Of a stretch of DNA of 64,000 nucleotides, positions 1 through 10,900 are shown one piece after another. The number at the start of each line of letters is the position of its first letter. Within the stretch, counting starts at the first letter, position 1. The position numbers and the translations under genes were made by a program. The notes under the pieces are model-generated. The model was not told where the DNA came from. It was given only the letters and a program-made list of their open reading frames with translations, and did no database searches. This stretch comes from Priestia megaterium NBRC 15308 = ATCC 14581 (GTDB lineage: Bacteria; Bacillota; Bacilli; Bacillales; Bacillaceae_H): assembly GCF_000832985.1 (NCBI RefSeq), contig NZ_CP009920.1:744001-808000 (forward strand), read 5' to 3'.

Positions 1-362
1 CCAAGAACCGTTAATTTCTCCCTAAAGATAAAGCTTCCCAGAAGCAATACTAAGACGGGTGCAAGATGATAAATAGAAATAGCTACCGTAACGGACATCA
101 TTTCAAATGCTTTAAATAGAAACACCCAGTTAAACACAAGGAATATGCCGCACAGTAAAATCTGCTTTATTTCTTTGGCATTCCATTTTTCTCTTTTATA
201 TTCACCTGTTACAAACCAGCACATTCCGAGAAAAAGCGTTGCACAAATACAGCGAACAAATACTAAATCAAAAGAAGGCAGTCCAGTTTGTGTGGAGAAA
301 AACCCAATCGAACCAAAAATACTCATTGAAACCATCATTTTTACCATGGGGCCTGCTTTCAT
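1..362 (-). CDS. EamA/DMT-family transporter, N-terminal part (cut by window edge)
   Basis: Reading the minus strand from an ATG at 362 gives an open frame to the window edge (about 120 residues) that begins MKAGPMVKMMVSMSIFGSIG. It shows the alternating hydrophobic helices of the drug/metabolite transporter superfamily. Helix 1 carries a GSIGFF stretch, and later a segment with SVTVAISIYHLAPVLVLL resembles the end of an EamA half-repeat. An AGGTGG ribosome-binding site lies just upstream. EamA proteins are ten-helix inner-membrane exporters of metabolites or amino acids; the substrate cannot be told here. The C-terminal half lies outside the window, so intactness is unknown. Confidence 0.75.
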   Translation of the reverse strand, partial: MKAGPMVKMMVSMSIFGSIGFFSTQTGLPSFDLVFVRCICATLFLGMCWFVTGEYKREKWNAKEIKQILLCGIFLVFNWVFLFKAFEMMSVTVAISIYHLAPVLVLLLGSFIFREKLTVL

Positions 363-456
363 TTTTCCACCTCGCTTTCAGAAAACTATTATTATTCAAA
401 CATAAAGAAGTTCATTTGTAAATTAATGGTTCATAAGCGCTGTTCCATGAAAAAGC

Positions 457-503
457 AAAAAGCGCAAAGACACGGGGTCAGTCCCATCGTCTCTGCGCTT
501 TTC
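457..503 (-). terminator. Intrinsic terminator of the OYE-family gene
   Basis: Read on the minus strand, AAAAGCGCAGAGAC pairs with a near-perfect partner (GTCTTTGCGCTTTT) across a short loop and runs into T-rich sequence. It lies just after the stop codon of the flavin oxidoreductase gene. Confidence 0.85.
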
Positions 504-513
504 TGTCTTTCTT

Positions 514-1641
514 TTAATCTTCAACCGGGAACCAGCCTGGTGTGTTAATAATGGCTTGCCACAGCGGGTCAGGAATCACAAGCTTTTCCTGATCTTTTTT
601 GCTTAATGTTGTCACAATTTCATTTTCGCGGCCTTCTTTGACTTTTTGAACCCAGTCTGGATCCATAATTAATTCACGGCCAATCGCAAGCAGTGGAATG
701 CCGGTTTCAAGAGCTGCTGCTGCTTCGTCTGCTGTATGAATAAAACCTACGCCCATCACAGGTACGCGGCTTCCTACGCGCTCTTGAATAATCTCAATAC
801 GTGAACGAGTATCTTCCACGCCTCGGCGAGGTTTTGACCAGAATTCCATTAGCGATACGTGAAGGTAATCAAGGTCTTTTTCTGCTAGTGCATCAACTAA
901 TCTCAGCGTATCAGCCATTGTAATTCCAGGCGTCTCAGGCTCTTCCGGCGAGAAGCGATAGCCTACTAAAAATGGTTCTTTTGCATGTTTAGAAACAGCT
1001 TGCTTTACTTCGTCTACGATCGCTAGTGGGAATGTTAAACGTTTTTCTACGCTACCACCCCATTTATCTTCGCGGCGATTAGAATGCGGAGAAAAGAACT
1101 GCTGAATTAAATAGTTATTTGCTCCGTGAATTTCAACTCCGTCAAATCCTGCTTCAATGGCGCGGCGCGTCATCTCACCAAAATCGTGGATAATGCCTTC
1201 GATTTCTTCATTGGTTAACTCTCTAGGCACCGGTGCTCCTTCTTGTTCTGCGGCAACAGCGCTTGCGCTAACAACCTCTCCATTTGGAACAAGCTCAGGC
1301 GGACACATGCGGCCTCCGTGGAAAATTTGAAGAACTGCTTTTGCCCCTTGATCTTTAATTGCTGTTGCTAAGCGGCTTAGGCTAGGAATCATTTCATCGC
1401 TGTCTGCAGCAAACTCTCCGTGAAATCCTTTGCCGTTTGGCGTTCCGTATGTACATGCTGTAATGACCATGCTAACACCGTTTGAACGTCGTACATAGTA
1501 GTCTACTTCTGCATTTGATACTGTTCCATCTTCATTTGATGAAAAATTTGTCATAGGCGCAAGAATAACGCGGTTATCTAATTTGATGCCATTTGAAAAA
1601 GTAAATGGCTGTAAAAGCGGCTCATACTTTTTATTTGTCAT
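514..1641 (-). CDS. NADH-dependent flavin oxidoreductase (Old Yellow Enzyme family)
   Basis: A protein of 375 aa with a TIM-barrel, FMN-binding OYE fold. Visible family motifs are the N-terminal NRVILAPMTN, the active-site segment HGANNYLIQQFFSPHSN followed by RREDKWGGS, and the C-terminal phosphate-binding part VPVMGVGF. OYE enzymes reduce activated C=C bonds or related electrophiles with NAD(P)H. The paired His/Asn of the HGANN motif normally bind the substrate. It resembles B. subtilis YqiG more than YqjM. I chose the ATG at 1641 because GGAGGG sits 8 nt upstream; the frame stays open for 14 more codons without a ribosome site. It is monocistronic, with its own promoter and terminator. Physiological substrate unknown. 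Confidence 0.88.
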   Translation of the reverse strand: MTNKKYEPLLQPFTFSNGIKLDNRVILAPMTNFSSNEDGTVSNAEVDYYVRRSNGVSMVITACTYGTPNGKGFHGEFAADSDEMIPSLSRLATAIKDQGAKAVLQIFHGGRMCPPELVPNGEVVSASAVAAEQEGAPVPRELTNEEIEGIIHDFGEMTRRAIEAGFDGVEIHGANNYLIQQFFSPHSNRREDKWGGSVEKRLTFPLAIVDEVKQAVSKHAKEPFLVGYRFSPEEPETPGITMADTLRLVDALAEKDLDYLHVSLMEFWSKPRRGVEDTRSRIEIIQERVGSRVPVMGVGFIHTADEAAAALETGIPLLAIGRELIMDPDWVQKVKEGRENEIVTTLSKKDQEKLVIPDPLWQAIINTPGWFPVED

Positions 1642-1731
1642 TTTGTTTCCCTCCAAAAATGATACGGTCAAAAATATTGGCATGTTATAGGTAGAAACTG
1701 TTTTTCCTTCCTATAATATGTGTCATTTAAA

Positions 1732-1762
1732 ACTGTAACTTTAAAATATACTGTAATTTTAA
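1732..1762. promoter_or_regulatory. Direct repeat overlapping the OYE promoter (candidate operator)
   Basis: ACTGTAACTTTAA (from 1732) and ACTGTAATTTTAA (from 1750) are direct repeats 18 bp apart. The second overlaps the -10 box of the promoter for the oxidoreductase gene. Two similar half-sites placed there are typical of a repressor site, but no regulator gene is adjacent, so the factor is unknown. Confidence 0.4.
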
Positions 1763-1784
1763 TATGTACAATTTTACCTGTCAA
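1756..1784 (-). promoter_or_regulatory. SigA-type promoter of the OYE-family gene
   Basis: On the minus strand TTGACA (1784-1779) is followed by 17 bp and TAAAAT (1761-1756). This is a near-consensus vegetative promoter, about 115 bp upstream of the oxidoreductase start. Confidence 0.75.
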
Positions 1785-1902
1785 TGAATTTGACTTTTGC
1801 CCCTTCTACTAAAAAATGACGATATTTATAAAATTCACATGAATTTGGACTACTTTTCATTCCAGCTCAAATCATTAATTATCATGAAGCTTTTTCCCAA
1901 AA

Positions 1903-1970
1903 AATATGTATAATATCTCACGAACTTTTTGTCTACTTAATACGTTGTAAAGATAAATTTGAAAAGGAGT
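1903..1970 (+). promoter_or_regulatory. Leader of the giant gene: candidate -10 and strong ribosome-binding site
   Basis: A TATAAT at 1909-1914 lies 63 nt before the giant gene, but no good -35 box stands 16-18 bp upstream. The promoter could therefore need an activator or belong to another sigma factor; I could not match a sporulation-sigma consensus with confidence. AAAAGGAGTG (1963-1970 region) is a strong ribosome site for the ATG at 1978. Confidence 0.35.
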
Positions 1971-1977
1971 GCAAAAA

Positions 1978-4900
1978 ATGGCTTTTCCATCTAACACCCA
2001 ATTCCAACCTATTTTTATAGGCAATCAGCCTATTTATGATGTAGTAGGTGACGAATCTCCAGCCTCCACAGATATTGTGGGAAATACACAGTTCCCAGCT
2101 GCATTTGCTGCTTATGATGGAACAACTATTTATTTCCGAATTCGGCTGAATAGTGATCCGCGAAGCTCTAAAAATACAGGTTTTAGTAACTTTGCATGGG
2201 GCGTCTTGATTAATACATCCGGAGACCCTGGCGTCTACGACTGGTTAGCAAACGTAAATGGATTAGATAATACAATCAATCTTGTTAAAAACACAACGCG
2301 TGTATTCAATTCATGGAATGACCCTGCCGAAGGAACAGATGGACGCGGTTCCCCTACCTTCTCACGTCCGATTGTTAATTTTGATGTAGCTCGCGTCACG
2401 GTGACAAACGATGGGTCTAATTTCGGCGGAGATGCCGATTATTTTCTTGATTTTCAATTTCCCGCTGCTGACTTTTTTCGAGTTTTAGGAATTAGTACTA
2501 CTTCACCGCTGCAATTTATTATTTTCTCCTCCGCTAATGCAAACAACTACAATAAAGATTCTTTACAAACGTCTGAAGGCTTTCAATTTGTTAACGCATT
2601 AACAAATCCTGTCGCTCCTCAAGATGTGGACGTCCGTGCTAACTTAACTGCAGCCAAGACCATTACTTCAGGACCTACATCTGTTTTTACAGGCTCTCTA
2701 ACAACTTGGGCACAGTCTGTTACTGTGACAAATAACGGTCGGGCTCTCGCAAGGCAAGTGGTTGTAAATGACGTATTTAGTCTCGACCAATTTTCAAGTA
2801 TAGGCAGTATAAATACATCAGCCGGAACAACAGTCTTTAATTCAAGCAATCGAACGCTGTCTTGGACAATAGGGAACCTGGCTGCCGGGCAAACGGCTAC
2901 GTTAACGTACACCGTAATTGGGACATTCACTACTTCTGGAACAAGGAGACTTAATACAGTTACAGCTTCGGGGACTGATGACTTCACAGGCCTTCAGTTA
3001 ACAAATGCAACTGCTTTTAATAATATTGAAGCAGCTGCAGCAGCTGCTGTTACAGGAAAAGTTACATCTGGTCAAACTGGATTACCTCTTAGCGGGGTAA
3101 CGGTCGAACTCAGAAATCAAAACAATGTGCTCATTACTACTACTCAAACGAACGCCGTGGGAAACTACAGCTTTACTCAGCTTGCTAGCGGAACGTACAC
3201 GCTTAACTTCATCGCTGCTAATTTCGTAACTGCTACGCGCACGCCAACCGTTCCTGCCGGGCAAACACAAATCATCAATGTGACTCTTCAGCCTTCCCCT
3301 GGGATAGTAACAGGCACCGTTACTTCTACAGGAGGTACACCTGTTGCCAGTGCTACTATTAATTTAATTGATGCATTTAATACGGTTGCAGCAACCGCGA
3401 CAACTAACATACAAGGTCAATATACACTTTCAAATGTCAATCCAGGCCAGTATTCCGTGACCGTCAGTGCACCGAATTTCCAATCACAGTTACTCGGTAT
3501 TACCGTTACATCCAATCAGACGACAACAGCTAATTTCACCCTGGCTCCTTCTCCGGGAATTGTGACAGGTGTTGTATCAAATGCTAGCGGAACACCTATT
3601 CAAGGAGCCGTTGTGGAAGTTCTCGATTCAGGAAACAATGTAATCGCAACCGTGACAGCCAACGCGCAAGGCCAATATACCATTAATCAACTTGCACCAG
3701 GCACATTTCAATTACGGGTGAAAGCTCAAAACTTCCAAACCACCTTGCTGGGTTTTACAGTGCAAGCCAGTCAAACAACAACTCAAAACGTTATCCTTCA
3801 ACCTTCTCCAGGGACGTTGACAGGTGCTGTAAACGATGCTCAAACGGGCGTTTCCTTGTCAGGTGTTTCAGTTAATGTAGTTAATCAAGGCGGTATTACC
3901 GTTGCAACAGCAACAACAAATGCACAAGGTCAGTACAGTGTGACCAATTTGGCTCTGGGCAGCTATACTGTCACTTTTGGGCAACCTGGTTTTGGCAGTC
4001 AAACGATTGGAGCAATTATTCAATCCAATCAAACAACCACGTTAAATGCCGCTCTAAACCGTTTAGTTGGTGTCATTAATGGAGTCATCACCTCCGGTCA
4101 AGGCGGCGCGCTTGCAGGTGCAGTGGTTAATGTATTTTTAAATAACGGCTTGGTTGCTTCTGTTACGACAAATCAAGTGGGAGCGTATGTCCTTCCTAAT
4201 TTGGCTCCGGGCAGCTACACGGTCACAGCCATCGCTCAAAATTTCCAGTCTAAAGTAGCAGGTGCCCAGGTTGTTGCTTTCCAGACAACAACCGTAAACT
4301 TTTCCCTAACTCCAGATCCTGGTACCTTAACTGGAACGGTGACGGATTCTACTGGAGCAACCGTTGCAGGTGCTACCATTAATGTCAGAACGACAGTCGG
4401 CGGTGCCATTATAGGTTCAGCAGTAACAGATCAAAACGGCGTTTATACGATTCCAAACTTATCCGCTGAGAGCTATATTGTAACGGCGACCGCCTTAAAT
4501 TTTCAAAGCTCGAGTCAAGGAACTGCGATTAGATCCGATCAAACGACAACGCTAAACTTTACGCTTGCTTTTAATCCGGTAACCATCACCGGAACCATTA
4601 GAAATCAACAAACGGGTGACTCGATTGCCGGTGCTCAAATCCAAGTACGAATTTTGGATACAAACGGATCTGTTATCGCCACTGTCTTTGCCAACTCAGA
4701 AGGTAACTTTCTTGTCCCGCAATTAGCTCCTGGAACGTACACGCTCGTTGTGACCGCACCAAATTTCCAAACGAGTTTTGCAACCATCACTGTGTCTCCA
4801 GGAGGTCAAGCAAATATTGATGTTTCACTTGCTCCTAACCCAGGAATAATTACCGGGCAAGTTGTAAACGGCACTACAGGAGATCCTATTGTCGGGGCTG

Positions 4901-7900
4901 GCGTAAGTGTAGTTAACCAAAGTAATGTTCAAGTTCAGGTTGGTTTTACCGATAGTCAAGGAATTTATATGATTGAAGGGTTACCTCCAGGAAATTATCA
5001 TGTTGCAGTGAACGCAGCTAACTTCCAAACGAACATAGCCGGGGGAATTGTATTAGCTGATACAACCACAGTTGTAAATGTGAGCTTACCTCCTGAACCT
5101 GGACTCATTGCCGGAAACGTTTCTCCTATTCAGCCCAATACAGTAGTTGCGCTTTACAGTGCTAAAAATATCTTTATTCAAAGCGTATTGACAGATGGCA
5201 GTGGAAACTATCAATTTTCAAATCTTGCGCCAGGTAATTACATTCTTATTGCGTCATCTCCAAACTTTGCCGTTCAATCAGCAGGAGCAATTGTTTCTTC
5301 CAATACAGCAACCAGTGTGAATTTCACTTTAGTTCCTAACCCTTCTATTATTTCAGGGGTCGTTACGGATACGGGTGGCGCTGCTATCCCAAACGCTTCC
5401 GTTCAAATTTTTGATGCTAATGAAACCATTCTCGCAACAGCCGGAACTGACGCCCATGGTGCGTATTCAATTGGAAATTTACCTCCAGGTTCATTTTCAG
5501 TTCTTGTAACAGCTCCAAGTTTCGGGCACTTAACAAGCGGAATTATACTAAGCCCCGGCAGTACTTTAGCCAACATAAACTTTGCTCTTACTCCAAATCC
5601 AGGAGCAATCAGCGGGCAAGTCACCGATGTTGCAACAGGAGCACCGTTAGCTGGTTCAACGGTTGTCATTCGTCAAGCAATCGGTTCAGGTGTTGCCGTT
5701 GCAACCGTGACATCTGATTCGTCGGGTAACTTTCTTGTGCAAGGATTAGCACCTGGGAGTTATACCGTGATCTCTTCGTTCCCTACGTTTGGAACAAAAA
5801 CAATCGGAGCAATTGTTTCTAGTGATACAACGACAACGGCCAGTATTGCACTTAACGAATTAGCTGGTTCAATCAGTGGTCAGCTTGTTGACTCAACAGG
5901 TACAACGATTACCGGACCAAACTTGCAAGTTCGTTTACTTGATTTAAATGGTGTTCTTATTGAAGCATTACTTGCTCAATCAGATGGTACGTTTGCCTTT
6001 TTTAATGTTTTTCCAGGAAGCTACGTACTAAATGCATCAGCACCTGCATTCCAAGCGACGACGATCGGAATACAAGTGCAAGCAGATCAACAAGTTCAAA
6101 CAAGCGTCATACTTCAACCATCTCCTGCAACGTTGACAGGGCAAGTCATTAATCAACAAACGGGAATAAGTATTGCAGGAAGCATCGTATCTGTCCTTAA
6201 TTCAAATACGGGATTACTAATCGGAAGAGGCGCGTCTGGTCAAGACGGAATGTTTGTTATTGAAAATTTACCGGCCGGCTCATTTGTTGCAAGCGCTGGA
6301 GCCCAAGACTTTGGAACGGACTCGCGGGCTGTCATTTTATCGCCGCGACAAATGACCACTACCACACTTACCCTTACGCCAGACCCTGGAAGTGTGTCTG
6401 GTTTTGTTGTTAACCGTAATAACGGGGATACCCTTGCAGGAGCAAGCATTCAAATTTTTGATCAAACAGGCGCGCCAGCCGTTTCGGTGTCTGCGAATGC
6501 TCAAGGACAATTTTTAGTATCTGGATTAGCGCCCGGGCTCTATACAGCCATTGCTGCCTCTGTAGGATATACAAGTGGAACCATTAGTTTTACCGTAGTT
6601 TCAGACACACAGGCCATTGCAAGCTTTGCTTTGGAACCAAACCCTTCAACCATTCAAGGCGCTGTTACGAACGGTGCCACTGGTACGCCGCTCAGCGGAA
6701 CAGATGTAATTATTCGCCAGTTTAACGCAACCGGTCCTATTATTGCCACCTCTGTTACCGACGCTAATGGCTTTTATACAGCATCAAACTTACCACAAGG
6801 AACCTTTACGGTTATTGTTGTAAATGCTGCTTTTGGATCACAAGCCTCATCCGTCACGCTTGCTCCTGGTGAAACAGCTGCTTTAAACTTTGGCTTAGAA
6901 CAGCTTCCGTCGACGGTACAAGGAACGGTAACAGACGCAGAAACCGGAGATCCGATTATTAATGCGCTGATTCAGTTAATTGATGCAAACGGGATTCTTG
7001 TCACACAAGCGCAAACGGATATTAACGGTTTGTATCAAATTGCAGGATTTACGGCTGGAGATTATACGATTGCATTTACAAACCCGACGTTTCAATCTCA
7101 AACGTTAAGCTTTACTTCTCAGCCAAACCAAACGTCTGTGGTCAATACAAATCTTATTGCTTCTCCTGGGTCAATTACAGGGCAAGTGTTGGATGCAGAA
7201 ACCGCCTCTCCTTTAATTGGTGCGTCTATTCAAGTCTTCCCTGCTCTTGGGTTAAATCCAATCGCTACCCTCGTAACCGATGGTAGCGGTCATTACTTTT
7301 TAGACGGGTTAGCACCTGGTTCTTATATTCTAATCGGGTCATTTCAAACTTACGCGACTTCGTCTACTGGCGTAACAGTTCTCTCTAATGACACAAGTTC
7401 ATCTACTATTTTCTTAGTCCCTACTCCTGCCACTGTTTCCGGGACAGTAAGATCAGATACAGGCGAACCAATTATAAATGCGTCCGTGCGTATTTTAGAT
7501 CAAAATGAATTTGTGTTGGGAACCATCGTTACAGACGAGTTTGGAAACTATTCTCTGACCGATTTGCCGCAAGGAAATCAAGAAATTATTGTAAGTGCCC
7601 CCGGATTTGCTACACAGCTCGGCGGCGTTATTTTAATTCCAGGGCAAGTGGTAACGAATTTGAACTTCACTCTTACAGCTAATTCGGGAAGCATTTCTGG
7701 GCAAATTATAACAGCGGATACAGAGATGCCAATTGTTGGTGCCATCGCTATGGTGCGAGCAGTCGCCGGAGTTCCTGTTGTGGTGGCTTCAACTACAACA
7801 GATGAGTTTGGAAACTACAAGATAAACGGCTTACAGCCTGGTTCTTATACCGTCACAGGCTCTGCGACTGGTTATGCGTTAAACACAGTGGGGGCAATTG

Positions 7901-10900
7901 TTATCAGCAATCAAGCTACCCAAGCAAATATCGTTCTTTCACCACTTGTTGGTTCCATTTCCGGTACCGTTTTAGATGTTCGAGGAAATCCAATTGTCAA
8001 TATCCCCACTCAAATCCGTGTGTTTAGCCAAAGCGGCGTCTTACTTCAAACAGTAGCTGCACAGTCTGACGGTACGTTTTCTATTACAAACTTGCCTCCT
8101 GGCTCTTATCAATTAACGGTTACGGCACCGAACTATGCAGCCAATACAGTGGGTGCATTTGTTACAGCAAACGAAGTAACCTTGCTTACTGTTCCGCTTA
8201 CACCTAATCCTGGAAATGTAAATGGGCAAGTAGTAAACAGAACCACGGGAGATGCTATTTTGAGCGCCATTGTTTCAGTCACTGACCTTAACGGGCTGCC
8301 AATCGGCAGTACTGTTACAGATCAAAATGGAAACTTTTCCATTCCAAATCTACCGGCGACAACCATTATTGTATCAGCCGTAGCAACAAATTTTGGTTCA
8401 GACTCTCGTTCTGTAATTTTAACAGCAGGGTCAACAGGAACTGCATTATTAACCTTAACGCCAAATCCTGGATCTGTGAGCGGGACTGTGATAAATCAAC
8501 AAACGGATGCCCCCCTTATTGGAGCCACTCTCCAAATCTTTGACTTTACAGGAGCACTTGTTGCAACTGTCTTGTCAGATCGTAACGGACTTTATCAAAT
8601 TCAGAACCTGACACCTGGCTTTTATCAAGTGATTGCCACTTCTGCAAATTTCGGTACACAGGTACAAAACGTTGAGGTAACCTCAAATGTAACATCGACA
8701 GTCAATCTCGTTCTAACACCTGATGCTGGATCGATTTTTGGCACAGTCGTTAATCAACAAACCGGAGCTCTCATCGTAGGCGCTTCAGTGGTCGTAAGGC
8801 TATTCTCTCCTGCTGGGCCAGTTGTTCAAACAACGGCAACAGATAGCAGCGGACAATTTACAGTGCTAAACTTGGGACCCGGAGCGTATGCTGTCACTGT
8901 ATTTAATCCGAATTTCGGCACCCAGAGCACTACAACGTTTGTTCAGTCAAATACAGTTTCAATCGTTTCACTTGCGCTACTGCCAAACCCTGGAGCAGTT
9001 CAAGGGCTCATTACATCTGCTCAGACTGGGGAGCCTGCTCTAAATACACAAATTAATATTCTTAGCGATGCCGGAATTTTAGTAGCAACGGTTCAGACTG
9101 ATAGCAACGGCAATTACTTTGTGCCTGGTCTGGCACCTGGCACGTATACACTAGTATTTTCAAACCATAATTTCCAAAGCAGTACTATTGGTGCAATAGT
9201 AGGTTCCGATACAGTTATAACTGTAAATACGGCGTTAACACCAGACCCAGGAACGATTACAGGCACAGTCATTGATTCTCAAACTGGCTTGCCAATTGCA
9301 GGAGCATCTGTGCAAATTTTCCCTGCTCAAAGTTTGATTCCAATTGCTAGTGCGATTACAGGCCAAGACGGAGGTTACACCGTCCTTGGCATTCAGCCTG
9401 GAGATTACGTAGTAGAGGCTACTGTATCAAATTACACTGTGACAGCAGTTGGAACAGGGGTATTTCCAAATACACCGGCAACGGCTGCTCTGCTTCTTTC
9501 ACCAAATCCAGCTGCTTTAAGCGGAACCATTACCTCTACCAATGGAACATCTATCGCTGGTGCCGCCGTTCGGATTATTGACCAGAATGAAACTGTTCTT
9601 GGCACAGGAGTCACGGATCAAAACGGACATTTTACAATTGGCAACTTACCACCCGGTTCACAAAGCGCTGTCGTTTCTGCCTCCGAATTTGGCACTCAAA
9701 TCATTGGTGTAACATTATCACCTGGACAGATTATTACAGATTTTAGCGCTCAGTTAACACCAAACTCTGGGAATATTCAAGGTCAAACGGTTAATGCTCA
9801 AGACGGAGCCCTTATTGCAGGCGCTGACATTGTTATTCGTAAGACAGGGGCAAGTTCAATTATCGTTACAAACGCAACAACAGATGTAGATGGAAACTAC
9901 CATGTAAATGATTTAGCTCCGGGAACCTACCTTGTAACAGCTAGCAAATCTGGTTTCGGAACAAATACGGTAGGCGTGATCGTTGTCAGTGATACGATTG
10001 CAACGGCCAATGTTCCATTAACAGCACTTGCAGGTGTTATTAGCGGAACAATTATTGATCCTCAAGGCAATCCGATTACAGGAAATAATATTCAGATTCA
10101 AGTATTTGATCAAAACGGACATTTAATCAAGTCTGTTTTAGCCAACAGCGATGGAGCGTTTACTGTCGTTGACTTGCCACCTGGCTCTTATCAGTTAACC
10201 TTTACAGCGCCTAACTTTACAACTGGCATATTCAGTGCAACGGTTACCTCTGAACAAACAATTGTTTTAGTGGCGACACTGCAGCCAGATCCTGCTACGG
10301 TTACAACGCAAGTCGTTAGTGGAGAAACGAGTGAACCAATTCCAGGTGCCATTGTCACGTTTACCTTGCCAAACGGAACGATTGTTGGGAGTGGAGTAAC
10401 GGATACGAATGGATCTATCAGTATTTTAAACCTCCCTTCCCAAACGCTTAATGTTTCCGTAACGGCCAATAATTTTGGAAGCCTCTCTCAATCTGTTATT
10501 CTTACACCAGGTCAAGTGGCACAGATAACGATTTCTCTGTCTCCAGAAGTTGGTAGACTTGAAGGAACTATAGTTAATGAGCTAACAGGTGAACCGATTG
10601 CTGGTGCAACGCTAAAAGTGTTTGACTTTACTCGAGGAATTATTGCAACTGTGATGACTGACACATTTGGATTTTATAAAATTCAGAATCTCTCTTCCGA
10701 TGTGTACCGAGTCATTGCTTCAGCTCAAGGCTTTGGTTCCACCGTCCAAGAAGCTATGGTCGTCGCTAATCAACAAACCGTTTTGGATTTCTTTTTACCT
10801 CCTGATGCAGGAAGTATTCAAGGTACAATTATGAATCAGCAAACCGGAAGTCCGCTTGCAGGCGTTTCGATTATCGTTCGTCAATTTACGCCGACAGGTC

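Noticed and set aside
145-421. Two short plus-strand open frames near the left edge
   Set aside because: They overlap a convincing minus-strand EamA gene and have no ribosome site.
1861-1977. SigE or SigK sporulation promoter for the giant gene
   Set aside because: I could not find boxes with correct spacing to either consensus; only an isolated TATAAT-like element is present.
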